A stretch of 64,000 nucleotides of DNA from Oscillospiraceae bacterium (GTDB lineage: Bacteria; Bacillota; Clostridia; Oscillospirales; Oscillospiraceae), in NCBI GenBank assembly GCA_022846095.1, contig AP025583.1, forward strand, positions 1,302,001 through 1,366,000. Reading direction: 5' to 3'. A program made the position numbers and the translations under genes. The notes under the pieces were generated by a model. That model searched no databases. It was not told the DNA's origin and worked only from the letters and a program-made list of their open reading frames with translations. Positions 1 to 7,900 of the stretch are shown piece by piece; position 1 is the first letter of the stretch; each line of letters opens with the position of its first letter.

Positions 1-8
1 CCACGAAG

Positions 9-38
9 AAAAGAGACATCCCTTGGGATGTCTCTTTT
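9..38. terminator. Bidirectional intrinsic terminator
   Basis: Perfect inverted repeat, AAAAGAGACATCCC (9-22) with its complement GGGATGTCTCTTTT (25-38), bordered by A and T runs. It probably ends a gene lying left of the window. Nothing else is recognisable before the kinase start at 164. Confidence 0.75.
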
Positions 39-163
39 CTTGCGCCTCCGCGGGTGTTATAATAATACAGCCTGGGTGTTTCCAAAGTGAAAACCGCAGT
101 TGTGATTACCGTACTGCTCAGACGACCCTGTATCAGGGCTAACTAGAAAAGGGGGGTGGGGCC

Positions 164-1429
164 ATGCTCCTGCGCATCCTGGATTCGGAGCTCGTCACCC
201 TCTTCGGCGTGGTGGACGTGCTGCTGCTGATCGAGTGGCGCTTCTCCCGCAAAAAGACCGCGCTGCTGGCGGGCGGTGTTACCGCCCTTTTCGCGTTGCT
301 GACGGCGGTGATGGTGTACCTCGGGGCGGGGGATCACGCCATCCGCATTCTCTACATGCCGAGTATGCTGGTGTTCACCTTCTATATCTCCCGCTACCGG
401 GACGCGCGCACCTTCTACGCCAACTGCACCTCCGCGCTCTTCACCGTCAGCGGCTCGGTGCTGGGCATGCTTGCGGAGGAGCTGTTCGTGCCCGCGGCGG
501 GGGTGGTGGTTCACGGCGTGCTCTACCTGCTGTGCCTGCTTGCGGTGTATTTCCTCTTCCGCCGCCCCCTGCTGGCCATGGCCCGGGAGCTGGAGAGCGG
601 CTGGCTGCGGCTGTGCCTGGTGCCGGTCATCCTGATGGGGGCGCTCATGGCCCTGACCCTGGGGTACCAGGGGGGCTCCGCCGTAAACACCTTTGGCCTG
701 TGTGCGCTGGCCCTGGGCTCCTTTTTTGTGTACAGCGGCTTCAACCAGCTCTTTCTCCGCCTGCAGCGGCAGGCCCGCCTGCGGGAGGACAACGCCGCCC
801 TGCGCAGCCAGGTGGAGTCCATGCGCCAGGCGGCCGAGCGGCGGATGTCGATGGACCGGGAGGACCGGATCTTCCGCCACGACCTGCGCCACTACATGGG
901 CATCCTGGAGGGCTGCCTGGGCAGCGGGGACGGCGCCGGGGCGGCCCGGGTGCTGGAGCAGATGGAGCAGAAGCTGAACTGCGGCGGCCCCGCCGCCCTG
1001 CGCCGCTTCACCGGGGACCCGATCGTGGACGCCATCCTCTCCCGCTTTGAGGCCCGCGCCGGCGCGGCGGGGGTGGAGTTCTCGGCAAAGATGAACCTGC
1101 CCGCCGGGCTGAAGGCGGACCGTACCGAGCTGGGGGTGTTCCTCTCCAACGCCCTGGAAAACGCCTACCACGCCTGCCTGCGCATCCCGGAGGGGCGGCC
1201 GCGGGCCATCCGGGTGGTGGACAGCGCCACCATGGGCCAGTATTTCCTGAGCATCTCCAACAACTATACGGGCACCGTCCGCTTCGACCCGGTGACCGGC
1301 CTGCCGCTGGCCGACGCCGAGGGCCACGGCATCGGCAGCCAGAGCATCGCCGCCTTCGTCCAAAAATATGGCGCCCAGCTGGACTACACGGCCCGGGACG
1401 GGTGGTTTTCCATCAAGCTGCTGCTGTAG
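164..1429 (+). CDS. GHKL-family sensor histidine kinase (AgrC-like)
   Basis: A 421-aa membrane sensor kinase. The first roughly 210 residues form about six hydrophobic segments, followed by a short coiled coil and a cytoplasmic kinase core. Visible motifs are the H-box RHDLRHYM (phospho-acceptor His), the N-box NALENAYHA and a G-box GHGIGSQSI, which place it in the HPK10/GHKL group that senses peptides or membrane signals. No LytTR-type response regulator lies next to it on the right; one may lie left of the window. An AAAAGGGGGG ribosome site precedes the ATG. The next gene, a nitroreductase, starts about 95 bases later and seems functionally unrelated. The signal sensed cannot be inferred. 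Confidence 0.85.
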   Translation: MLLRILDSELVTLFGVVDVLLLIEWRFSRKKTALLAGGVTALFALLTAVMVYLGAGDHAIRILYMPSMLVFTFYISRYRDARTFYANCTSALFTVSGSVLGMLAEELFVPAAGVVVHGVLYLLCLLAVYFLFRRPLLAMARELESGWLRLCLVPVILMGALMALTLGYQGGSAVNTFGLCALALGSFFVYSGFNQLFLRLQRQARLREDNAALRSQVESMRQAAERRMSMDREDRIFRHDLRHYMGILEGCLGSGDGAGAARVLEQMEQKLNCGGPAALRRFTGDPIVDAILSRFEARAGAAGVEFSAKMNLPAGLKADRTELGVFLSNALENAYHACLRIPEGRPRAIRVVDSATMGQYFLSISNNYTGTVRFDPVTGLPLADAEGHGIGSQSIAAFVQKYGAQLDYTARDGWFSIKLLL

Positions 1430-1524
1430 TTTTGGCAACTTACCGCATGCTTTTTGTGGTATTCTAAAACCGTAAAAGCTCCGCCCCCGGGCGGAAGAAT
1501 GAAATTTATGGAGGTAAAAGCGAT

Positions 1525-2046
1525 ATGAAAAACGAACTGCTGGAGCTGCTGAAAAGCCGCCGGAGCGTGCGCGGCTACAAGCCGGACGCGGTACCCGAGG
1601 AGGCGCTGGACGCCGTGCTGGAGGCGGGCACCTACGCTCCCACCGGCGGCGGGGCCCAGTCCCCGGTCATCGTGGCCGTGCGGGACAAGGCCGTGCGCGA
1701 CACCCTCATGGCCCTGAACGCCAAGGTGATGGGCAAGGACACCGACCCCTACTACGGCGCCCCCGTGGTGGTGCTGGTGCTGGCGGACGGCGGCAGGAAT
1801 ACCTGCGTGGAGGACGGCAGCTGTGTGCTGGAAAATATGATGCTGGCCGCCCACGCCGTGGGCCTGGCCTCCGTCTGGGTCCACCGGGAGAAGGAGATTT
1901 TTGAAAGCCCCGAGGGTAAGGCGCTGCTGAAGCAGTGGGGCCTGCCCGAGACCCTGCGGGGCGTGGGCTCCATCGCCCTGGGCTACGCGGCGGGGCCCCT
2001 GCCCCAGGCCGCGGCGCGCAAAGAGGGGTATATCGTCAAGGTGTAA
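1525..2046 (+). CDS. Nitroreductase-family FMN protein
   Basis: A 173-aa protein of the short nitroreductase family. The N-terminal region carries the typical RRSVRGYKPDAV motif for FMN phosphate binding, followed by APTGGGAQSPVIVAV. The C-terminal part has GLPETLRGVGSIALGYAAG, the usual region before the closing strand. Family members are FMN-dependent, work as homodimers and reduce nitroaromatics, quinones or flavins with NAD(P)H; the substrate here is unknown. The ATG is well supported by GGAGG seven to eight bases upstream. Its terminator is split by the IS element immediately downstream (arms at 2055-2071 and 3384-3400), so transcripts may now run into the IS. Confidence 0.88.
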   Translation: MKNELLELLKSRRSVRGYKPDAVPEEALDAVLEAGTYAPTGGGAQSPVIVAVRDKAVRDTLMALNAKVMGKDTDPYYGAPVVVLVLADGGRNTCVEDGSCVLENMMLAAHAVGLASVWVHREKEIFESPEGKALLKQWGLPETLRGVGSIALGYAAGPLPQAAARKEGYIVKV

Positions 2047-2054
2047 TACAGTAC

Positions 2055-2071
2055 AAAAGCCGCCCCGGAGC
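2055..2071. terminator. Left arm of a terminator split by an IS
   Basis: AAAAGCCGCCCCGGAGC is the exact reverse complement of GCTCCGGGGCGGCTTTT at 3384-3400. Joined, the two arms form a 17-bp bidirectional terminator between the nitroreductase (stop 2046) and the convergent pilin operon (stop 3406). The IS3-family element sits in what was its loop. Confidence 0.85.
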
Positions 2072-2134
2072 CATGTGAACAGCCCCAGATTGTGCGGACA
2101 GCACAAAAAAGGCCCCTGGTAGGAAAAGCAAGTA

Positions 2135-2992
2135 TTAGACGGAGAGGCGGCGCGTGAGCGGCGCCTCTCCGGTTTTTAACTGGATGCGCTCATGGTTGTA
2201 GAAGTAGATGAAACGATCGATGATGTGGTTGGCCTCCTCAAAGGAGGCGGGCTTGAGGCGGTAGATGCACTCCGTCTTGAGAATGGAGAAGAAGTTTTCC
2301 GCCATAGCGTTATCATAACAGTTGCCTCGCCTTGACATGGACGGCGTTATGCCGTATTCTTGAGTCAGGTTGAAGTATGCTTGCGAGGTGTACTGAAATC
2401 CCTGGTCGCTGTGGAGGTGCAACTCCGCAGCGACCCTCTTTTTCTCCCGCTTCATGGCAAGACGAATGGTATCCAGCACCAGATTTACCGTCTGCTGCGT
2501 CCCGGTTTTGTACGCCACGATGCTGTTGTCGTAGAGGTCGCGGATCATAGACAGGTACAACACACCTTGCTTCGTATGGATGTAAGAGATGTCCGTTACC
2601 CATTTGCTGTTGGGCCTGTCTGCGTGAAACGCTCTGTTGAGCAGGTTCTCATACTTATGTACCTGCTGCCCCATCTGCGTCCACTTCCTCCTGCGCCGGA
2701 TTTCAGACAGCAACCCGTACTTTTTCATGATCCTCAGCACAGTTTTGGGATTGCGGTGTATGCCCTGCCGCTCCAACCACAGCCACATTCGGCGGTAGCC
2801 GTAGGTGCGGAAGCTCCGCTCACGCTGGGCGGCAATGATGCCTGCCAGCTCAAAGTCTCTCTCCGGCTTGCCAAGCCGCCGGACGAAGTCGTAGTATCCG
2901 CTTCTGGACACCTCGAAGAACCGGCACATCCTGCAAATGGGGTAGTCCGTTCGATGGCGATAGATGACTTGATACTTTACGCCTGCCTTCAC
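2135..2992 (-). CDS. IS3-family transposase OrfB (DDE integrase core)
   Basis: A 285-aa transposase catalytic subunit. An N-terminal HTH_21-like segment (CRFFEVSRSGYYDF) is followed by an rve-type integrase core. The catalytic triad is visible: Asp in SKWVTDISYIH, Asp in LHLHSDQGFQYTS, and Glu in NAMAENFFSILKTE, with the typical CYDNA motif just before the Glu. It overlaps orfA by four bases (ATGA), consistent with translational coupling or with frameshifting to an OrfAB fusion, as in other IS3 elements. The length is normal and no stop or frameshift is seen, so it is probably functional. Confidence 0.93.
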   Translation of the reverse strand: MKAGVKYQVIYRHRTDYPICRMCRFFEVSRSGYYDFVRRLGKPERDFELAGIIAAQRERSFRTYGYRRMWLWLERQGIHRNPKTVLRIMKKYGLLSEIRRRRKWTQMGQQVHKYENLLNRAFHADRPNSKWVTDISYIHTKQGVLYLSMIRDLYDNSIVAYKTGTQQTVNLVLDTIRLAMKREKKRVAAELHLHSDQGFQYTSQAYFNLTQEYGITPSMSRRGNCYDNAMAENFFSILKTECIYRLKPASFEEANHIIDRFIYFYNHERIQLKTGEAPLTRRLSV

Positions 2993-3303
2993 CTCCTCCC
3001 AGCCGATTGCAGAAAATCCCGCAGTAATTTGTTTTCCATCTGCAGCCGTTGAATCTCATATGCCTGCTCTGCTGTTATGTCTCTGGGCTTGCTGCCCTTG
3101 TGCGCTCTGCCCTTGGGACGCGGGACGATCCCCGCCGCCAGCTTGCGCCGCTTCTCCCGCTGCCGTTTCAGCAGGTTCTTTACCACATATTTGTTCTTGA
3201 ATCCGAATTGTTCCGCCACTTCCCGCTGTGTTTTCCCTGCCGACAGCATTGCCTCTATCTCTGGCACCAGCATTTCGACATGTGTATATTCTCGTTTCTT
3301 CAT
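2989..3303 (-). CDS. IS3-family transposase OrfA (HTH subunit)
   Basis: A 104-aa DNA-binding subunit of the IS3 transposase. An N-terminal helix-turn-helix (KTQREVAEQFGFKNKYVVKNLL) should recognise the terminal repeats. It is followed by a basic stretch and a C-terminal leucine-zipper-like helix (EIQRLQMENKLLRDFL) used for multimerisation in the family. It ends in the four-base overlap with orfB. A strong hairpin at 3311-3345 sits just upstream of its start. Confidence 0.9.
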   Translation of the reverse strand: MKKREYTHVEMLVPEIEAMLSAGKTQREVAEQFGFKNKYVVKNLLKRQREKRRKLAAGIVPRPKGRAHKGSKPRDITAEQAYEIQRLQMENKLLRDFLQSAGRR

Positions 3304-3310
3304 GACAATA

Positions 3311-3345
3311 CCCCCTGATGTAGTCTATTTTCCTACATCAGGGGG
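3311..3345. repeat. Hairpin between IS end and orfA
   Basis: CCCCCTGATGTAG (3311-3323) pairs perfectly with CTACATCAGGGGG (3333-3345). It lies between the right IS end and orfA. It would form in any transcript entering the IS from outside, so it may block read-through expression of transposase, as in many IS3 elements (inference). Confidence 0.7.
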
Positions 3346-3383
3346 TGTTTTGTCACTGTCCGTTTTTACTGGTCCTGTTCAAT

Positions 3384-3400
3384 GCTCCGGGGCGGCTTTT
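3384..3400. terminator. Right arm of a terminator split by an IS
   Basis: GCTCCGGGGCGGCTTTT is the exact partner of 2055-2071. It now lies 6 bases beyond the last minus-strand pilin stop codon but has lost its partner arm, so termination of the pilin operon may depend on sequences in the IS. Confidence 0.85.
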
Positions 3401-3405
3401 ATGCG

Positions 3406-3894
3406 TCAGGACGGGGGATTGAGGGCGCGGACGGAGAAGGTGTTGCTGCGAAGTTCATCCTCCCCCTGGAGGATGGTGAGGGTGACGGTGAAGCACTGGG
3501 TGGAGCTGTCGTAGGAGATTTCGGCCCCGGCGCCAAGTCCCGCGTAGGCCCCCGAGCCCACCAGATCCTTGCCGCCCACCGTGATGTGCTTTTCCGTGTC
3601 GGCGGAAAAGGCGGCGTTCAGACCATAGTCCATGCTGGTGTAGGAGGAGAGCGCACCCTCATCGTTGGTTTTAATGTCCCTGGCGTAGCGCAGCTCGTCC
3701 ATAATGGCCTGGGACAGGGTGGAGGTAAGGGTCTGGGCGTCGGACAGGGTCACCGACTGGTTGTATACCCGCAGGGCGGAGGAGATGCCCACCGCCACCG
3801 CCAGGGTCACCAGCCCGAGTATGGCCACGGTGACCAGCATCTCGCTGAGCGTGACGCCCCGGCGGGAGGCGAGCTTGCGCTTGAGGCGTTTCAT
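3406..3894 (-). CDS. Type IV prepilin-like minor pilin
   Basis: A 162-aa minor pilin. The N-terminus has a basic leader (KRKLASRRG) cut before VTLSEMLVTVAILGLVTLA. Glu lies at position +5 of the mature chain and a hydrophobic helix follows, as required for processing by the prepilin peptidase and packing into the pilus. The C-terminal globular part is polar and not recognisable. It is the last gene of the four-gene minus-strand minor-pilin operon and overlaps the preceding gene by four bases. Such minor pilins usually prime pilus assembly or form the tip complex (family knowledge); the exact role is unknown. Confidence 0.8.
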   Translation of the reverse strand: MKRLKRKLASRRGVTLSEMLVTVAILGLVTLAVAVGISSALRVYNQSVTLSDAQTLTSTLSQAIMDELRYARDIKTNDEGALSSYTSMDYGLNAAFSADTEKHITVGGKDLVGSGAYAGLGAGAEISYDSSTQCFTVTLTILQGEDELRSNTFSVRALNPPS

Positions 3895-4220
3895 CCGCCG
3901 GTTCCCCCCTTCGCGGGAACTGCGTAGGAGGTGAGGGCGCCGTCCTCGCCGCTGTAATAGGTTGCGGCGAAAGTAACTTTTGTGCCGTTTATCGTGACTT
4001 CAACCGTCTTTGGTTCTGACTTTGTGGCAGACCGCTCCTCGGCGGCGGTCAGCTCGGTATACAGGGCCCTATCCTTCTCCAGCGCGGAGGCGTTCATGTG
4101 GGCCGCGGCGCTGATCATGGTGGCCAGCAGCACGCTGGACAGGGACATGACCAGTACGGCGCAGAGGGTCTCGGTGAGGGTCTCGCCGGATCGGGCGCGC
4201 AGCTTTCTCAGGAGCTTCAC
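3891..4220 (-). CDS. Type IV prepilin-like minor pilin
   Basis: A 109-aa protein with a short basic leader (KLLRKLRARSG) followed by ETLTETLCAVLVMSLSSVLLATM, a prepilin-type segment with Glu near mature position 5 and a single membrane helix. The C-terminal domain is only about 65 residues and strand-rich. It overlaps both neighbours by four bases, so the three small pilin genes are translationally coupled. It resembles PilV/GspI-type minor pseudopilins in size and position, but the assignment to a subtype is inference. Confidence 0.72.
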   Translation of the reverse strand: MKLLRKLRARSGETLTETLCAVLVMSLSSVLLATMISAAAHMNASALEKDRALYTELTAAEERSATKSEPKTVEVTINGTKVTFAATYYSGEDGALTSYAVPAKGGTGG

Positions 4221-4945
4221 GAGGCCGCGCCCCCTTTCGTGATCACCGGCGCAGCCCAGGTGACCGTGGTGGTATAGGTGGTGGTTTTGAAGGACGGATT
4301 GCCGTCCTTGCGCAGGGTGGAGGAGGCATCCGAAACGCTGGGGCGGAAGACCAGGGTGGTAAAGTTACTCTTTTTCCCGTCCGTTTCCGCCCACAGCACC
4401 GCCGTGACGGTATAGATGGCGCTGCCGGACGTGTCAACCGTCAAGCTGCCGGATACATCGGGCATATCGGCGGCCTGAAAGGACAGAGGATAGCGCATCG
4501 TAAACCCGGCGGGGAGCGGCTGATTCAGATCGGTCTTGGTACTAGTATAGAGGGTATCAAGATCGCTTGAGACCTTCTCAAGCAGTTTGCCGGGCCCGGG
4601 TTTCGCAGGGCTATGCGTATAGCTTATATCGGTGGAGGTTGTGGTCCAGGTCTTGGGTTCCTGCCCTTCCTCCTGTTCCACATGGACGGTAGTTGTGACC
4701 TTAACAACCTCATCATAGGAGGCGATAAACGACGTCCCCTCCATATCCTCCCTGAGGAGCATGGCCGCAGATTCCACAGCGAGATAGTTTTGCTGGTCCT
4801 GGCGGTTGCGGGCGGTGCGCCCGGCGCTGGCGGAGGCGGCGGTGAGCACCACCGCCCCCACGGTCAGGCAGAAGAACAGGAACAGCAGGGCCAACAGCAT
4901 GGAGGCCCCCGAGGCGCTTTTCAGTTTTTTGCGGGAGGCCTTCAC
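4217..4945 (-). CDS. PilX-like pilus assembly protein
   Basis: A 242-aa protein with an N-terminal basic stretch and one hydrophobic helix (GASMLLALLFLFFCLTVGAVVL). Unlike its neighbours it lacks the Glu at +5, which is typical of PilX/GspK-type components. A segment rich in Gln, Glu and Met follows (RQDQQNYLAVESAAMLL), then a long Thr/Ser-rich extracellular region. The start ATG is 23 bases after the giant pilin stop. PilX/GspK-type proteins cap the pilus tip in other systems; that role here is inference from position. Confidence 0.65.
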   Translation of the reverse strand: MKASRKKLKSASGASMLLALLFLFFCLTVGAVVLTAASASAGRTARNRQDQQNYLAVESAAMLLREDMEGTSFIASYDEVVKVTTTVHVEQEEGQEPKTWTTTSTDISYTHSPAKPGPGKLLEKVSSDLDTLYTSTKTDLNQPLPAGFTMRYPLSFQAADMPDVSGSLTVDTSGSAIYTVTAVLWAETDGKKSNFTTLVFRPSVSDASSTLRKDGNPSFKTTTYTTTVTWAAPVITKGGAAS

Positions 4946-4968
4946 GTGTACCCCACCTTTTTGTTTGC

Positions 4969-7900
4969 TTATGTTTTCTTTGAAAGTATGAAATCCCAGC
5001 CGGGCGGCCGCTGTCCTTCGGCTTTTGGCTTTTCTGCGTAGAAATAGATTTCTCCGGTAGCCAGAGTTAAATCAGAGGCTACTATATATTCAACCCCATT
5101 TACCTCGACTTTATGGTTTTTACTCTGAATCGCTGGCATAAGGTTATTTGCAACGTATTGTCCTGCTTGCCAGTAAAACCAATGGGAGGGATCAAATACG
5201 TCTGGGTTGTAGCAAAACTTCCAGTTGTCATTTTCAGAAGAGCTGGATTGCTCCAGATCGGTCACCTTGCCGTAAACATCTACGAACTGGTAGTGAAAGC
5301 TACCGCCGGCCCAACTGCCTGTCAGGTATCCGATTCCCTCCAGAACATCAGTGGACTCGCCGCCGCTTTCCCCTTGGCTGCTGTCAGGCGGCAGGAAGAC
5401 CAGACCGAACGTGGCGCAGCAGTTGGCGGTATCGGCTTTGTTTACCATTGTGGAGGCGGCCTGTATAACTACCTTGCACATGGGATTCATCAGCACAGTG
5501 GCGGTGACGTGCGTGCCCTCTGCTTCTAGGGTGGGCGAGGATGTATCATAGGTGATGAACACAGTCTGCTTATACTCCACGTCTGGATAGAGCTGCTCCC
5601 AGCGGATACCGGAGGCCGGGGTGCCGTCGGCGTAGTAGAGCGGGTTCATTTCCTCGGCGGTAAACTGCCATTCGCTCGGTTCCATAACGCCGTCGCCGAA
5701 GATGTGGTTCTCGTCGGTGACGCCGCCCAGATCGCCGCTGGAGGTCGTCAGCGTGACGTGGGGCTCGTCGTAGCACAGCACGGCGGCAGACTGGCCCTCG
5801 TTGGCGCCGAAGGAGACGTTCAGCACCACAGGGTCGCCGGACGGGCTGCCCAGCTTGGCGGTGAGCTTAATATATACGTAGCCGCCGTCCCGGCCAACCT
5901 CTTCGGCGGTGGCGGTCTGGGCATTGCTGGTGTAGCAGTCCACCGAGGAGAAGAGGTTGGGATCCAGCGCGTCGGCATCCGAGCCGATCCAGCACTTGAA
6001 GTAGACGCTGTGGAAGTCCTCGGCTACGTATGGGGAGGCCATCAGGGAAATGCTTCCGCCCGCATTATAGAGCGCAGGAGTGCCTAAACTGCCGTCATAC
6101 AATTTGCCTTCCAGCTCGGCGGCGTCGGTGACGGGCTGGACGTAAACCTTCGCTTCCGTATCCGGTGCGACCGTGACTTCACAGACATCCGAGTATTGGT
6201 ATGTATAGCCGTTGTACTGGATGGTGTAAGTGGCTGTGAGCACAGTGTTGCCGTACCTATGGGGGATAATCTCAATACTCCCACCATCAGTTTTAACCGT
6301 AGCCGTCTCCGGATTGCTGGAAGAAACGGTCAGAGCTTTATCCGCCAGAGCGGCGGGGAGATTAGCATGCTTAGGCTCGGAGCTGGAACTTAAAGGATCA
6401 ACCGGGAAATAGAGGCTGCCGCCACTAAAGGGAACAGAGGCTAATCCTTGAATATTAATTGCTCCGGGCAGTTCAATGCCTACGGTATGGATGGAATAAG
6501 AAAAGCGGTTACTACGTCCACTAAAAGTTAACTGATCTGAACCAAAGCTCAGTCCTGCTACCTGATATGTTCTGATGCAAGTTTGATCGTAAGCCAGAGT
6601 CGCAGTAATTTGTGCAATAGCATGATCTCCTGTTTTTGCCAGTTGATATGTTATACCCTCGTTGTCAATTTTATAACTGTTCCCCCAAGCAAACGTCATG
6701 GGCCTAGAATTCCTTATATCGACTAAAAAGAATTCTCCGGCGGGTTCTCGGTTGATAGTCTGAGCTTTGTCGCTGCCCGAGCCTCCTCTTATTCGGGCGG
6801 TACTTGTGGCGGCATCGTTACCAGAAAAAGGCCCACAGGTCAATTGAACAGTAGCATCGTAATCTTTAAGCTCGAGGAATCCATAATACGTCGAAAGCTT
6901 TAGAGTGGTACCAGAAGTATCCGAAGTACTTGTTAATTTACGGTAATATTCAGAGCCTTCTACGATCTTCCATTTGTAATTACCCCAAGCCTCGTTCGGA
7001 CGATTGCATGATAGATGTATATTTTTAGCACCGCCAAAAATATCTGTAAGAATTCCGGCATTTTCAATTGCAGCCTGCGGCGAAAGCATCAGCCTACGCA
7101 TAATCTGCACGGTAATCTGCCTGGAGGCGGAGCCGTTCTGTACCTGGTCGCGAGCCTGGATAAAGACCGGGAAGATCAGATCCTCGAAATACTCGTCGCG
7201 ATCCAGTGCGGTAATGGTCAGCCGCCCTTCACTGTCCAATATGGCGGTGGCCACAGCCTTGCCAATATCCCCGTCCAGATAATAGACTCCGTTCTCGTTC
7301 ATGCGGATGCTGTGGCTGCCGGTAATCTCCGTACCTGTGGCGTCCAAGCCCATATACCAGCTGACCTGATCGTCGGTAGCGCCCACGGCATAGGCGGAAA
7401 ATACGGCTGTGTTCCATCTGCTTCCATCATCCTTGGGCTTATCCAGCTGCTCCAGTTTGACCGTGCCGCCAATAAAACTGGTGCCGCCGGTAACATTAAG
7501 ATGGATATTGGTTTCATCTGTATGATTGGAACGGCGGGTGACACGGAGCGTGACTTGATCCCGGTATAGTCCGCCCCCGGCGGTCTCACTGGCGGTATAA
7601 ACCAGCTTTACGGTGTATACGCCCTTGCCGGAGAGGGTTAGGACTGGCTTCTCCGCACTCGGATCATCCAGCCTTGCTGAACTGCCGTCGTCAGGGGTTT
7701 CCACGGACCAGGAGTAGGTGCCGCCGGCAGTGTCGACGTCTCCAAAGATCTTAGGCTCCAGATGAAATATCAGCGCGTCCCCCGCCCTGGCCTCCAGAGT
7801 GAGCTGGGAGGGATATTCGATCTCCTTCGGCGGTTTAATCACTTCTGTCGTTAGATTTATATAATGAATCGTGGCAGACACACCGATAGCCTGGATGGGG

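Larger units (their letters stand above)
2075..3382 (-). mobile_element. IS3-family insertion sequence
   Basis: The element of about 1.3 kb carries intact orfA and orfB on the minus strand. Its ends are imperfect inverted repeats: the left end begins TGAACAG..CCAG and contains CGGACAG; the right end, read inward on the other strand, begins TGAACAG.ACCAG and also has CGGACAG. A clear target duplication cannot be fixed; only AT is shared at both flanks, so the borders are good to about 2 bases. It lies inside the loop of a former terminator. The intact ORFs and clean ends suggest recent insertion. Confidence 0.85.
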
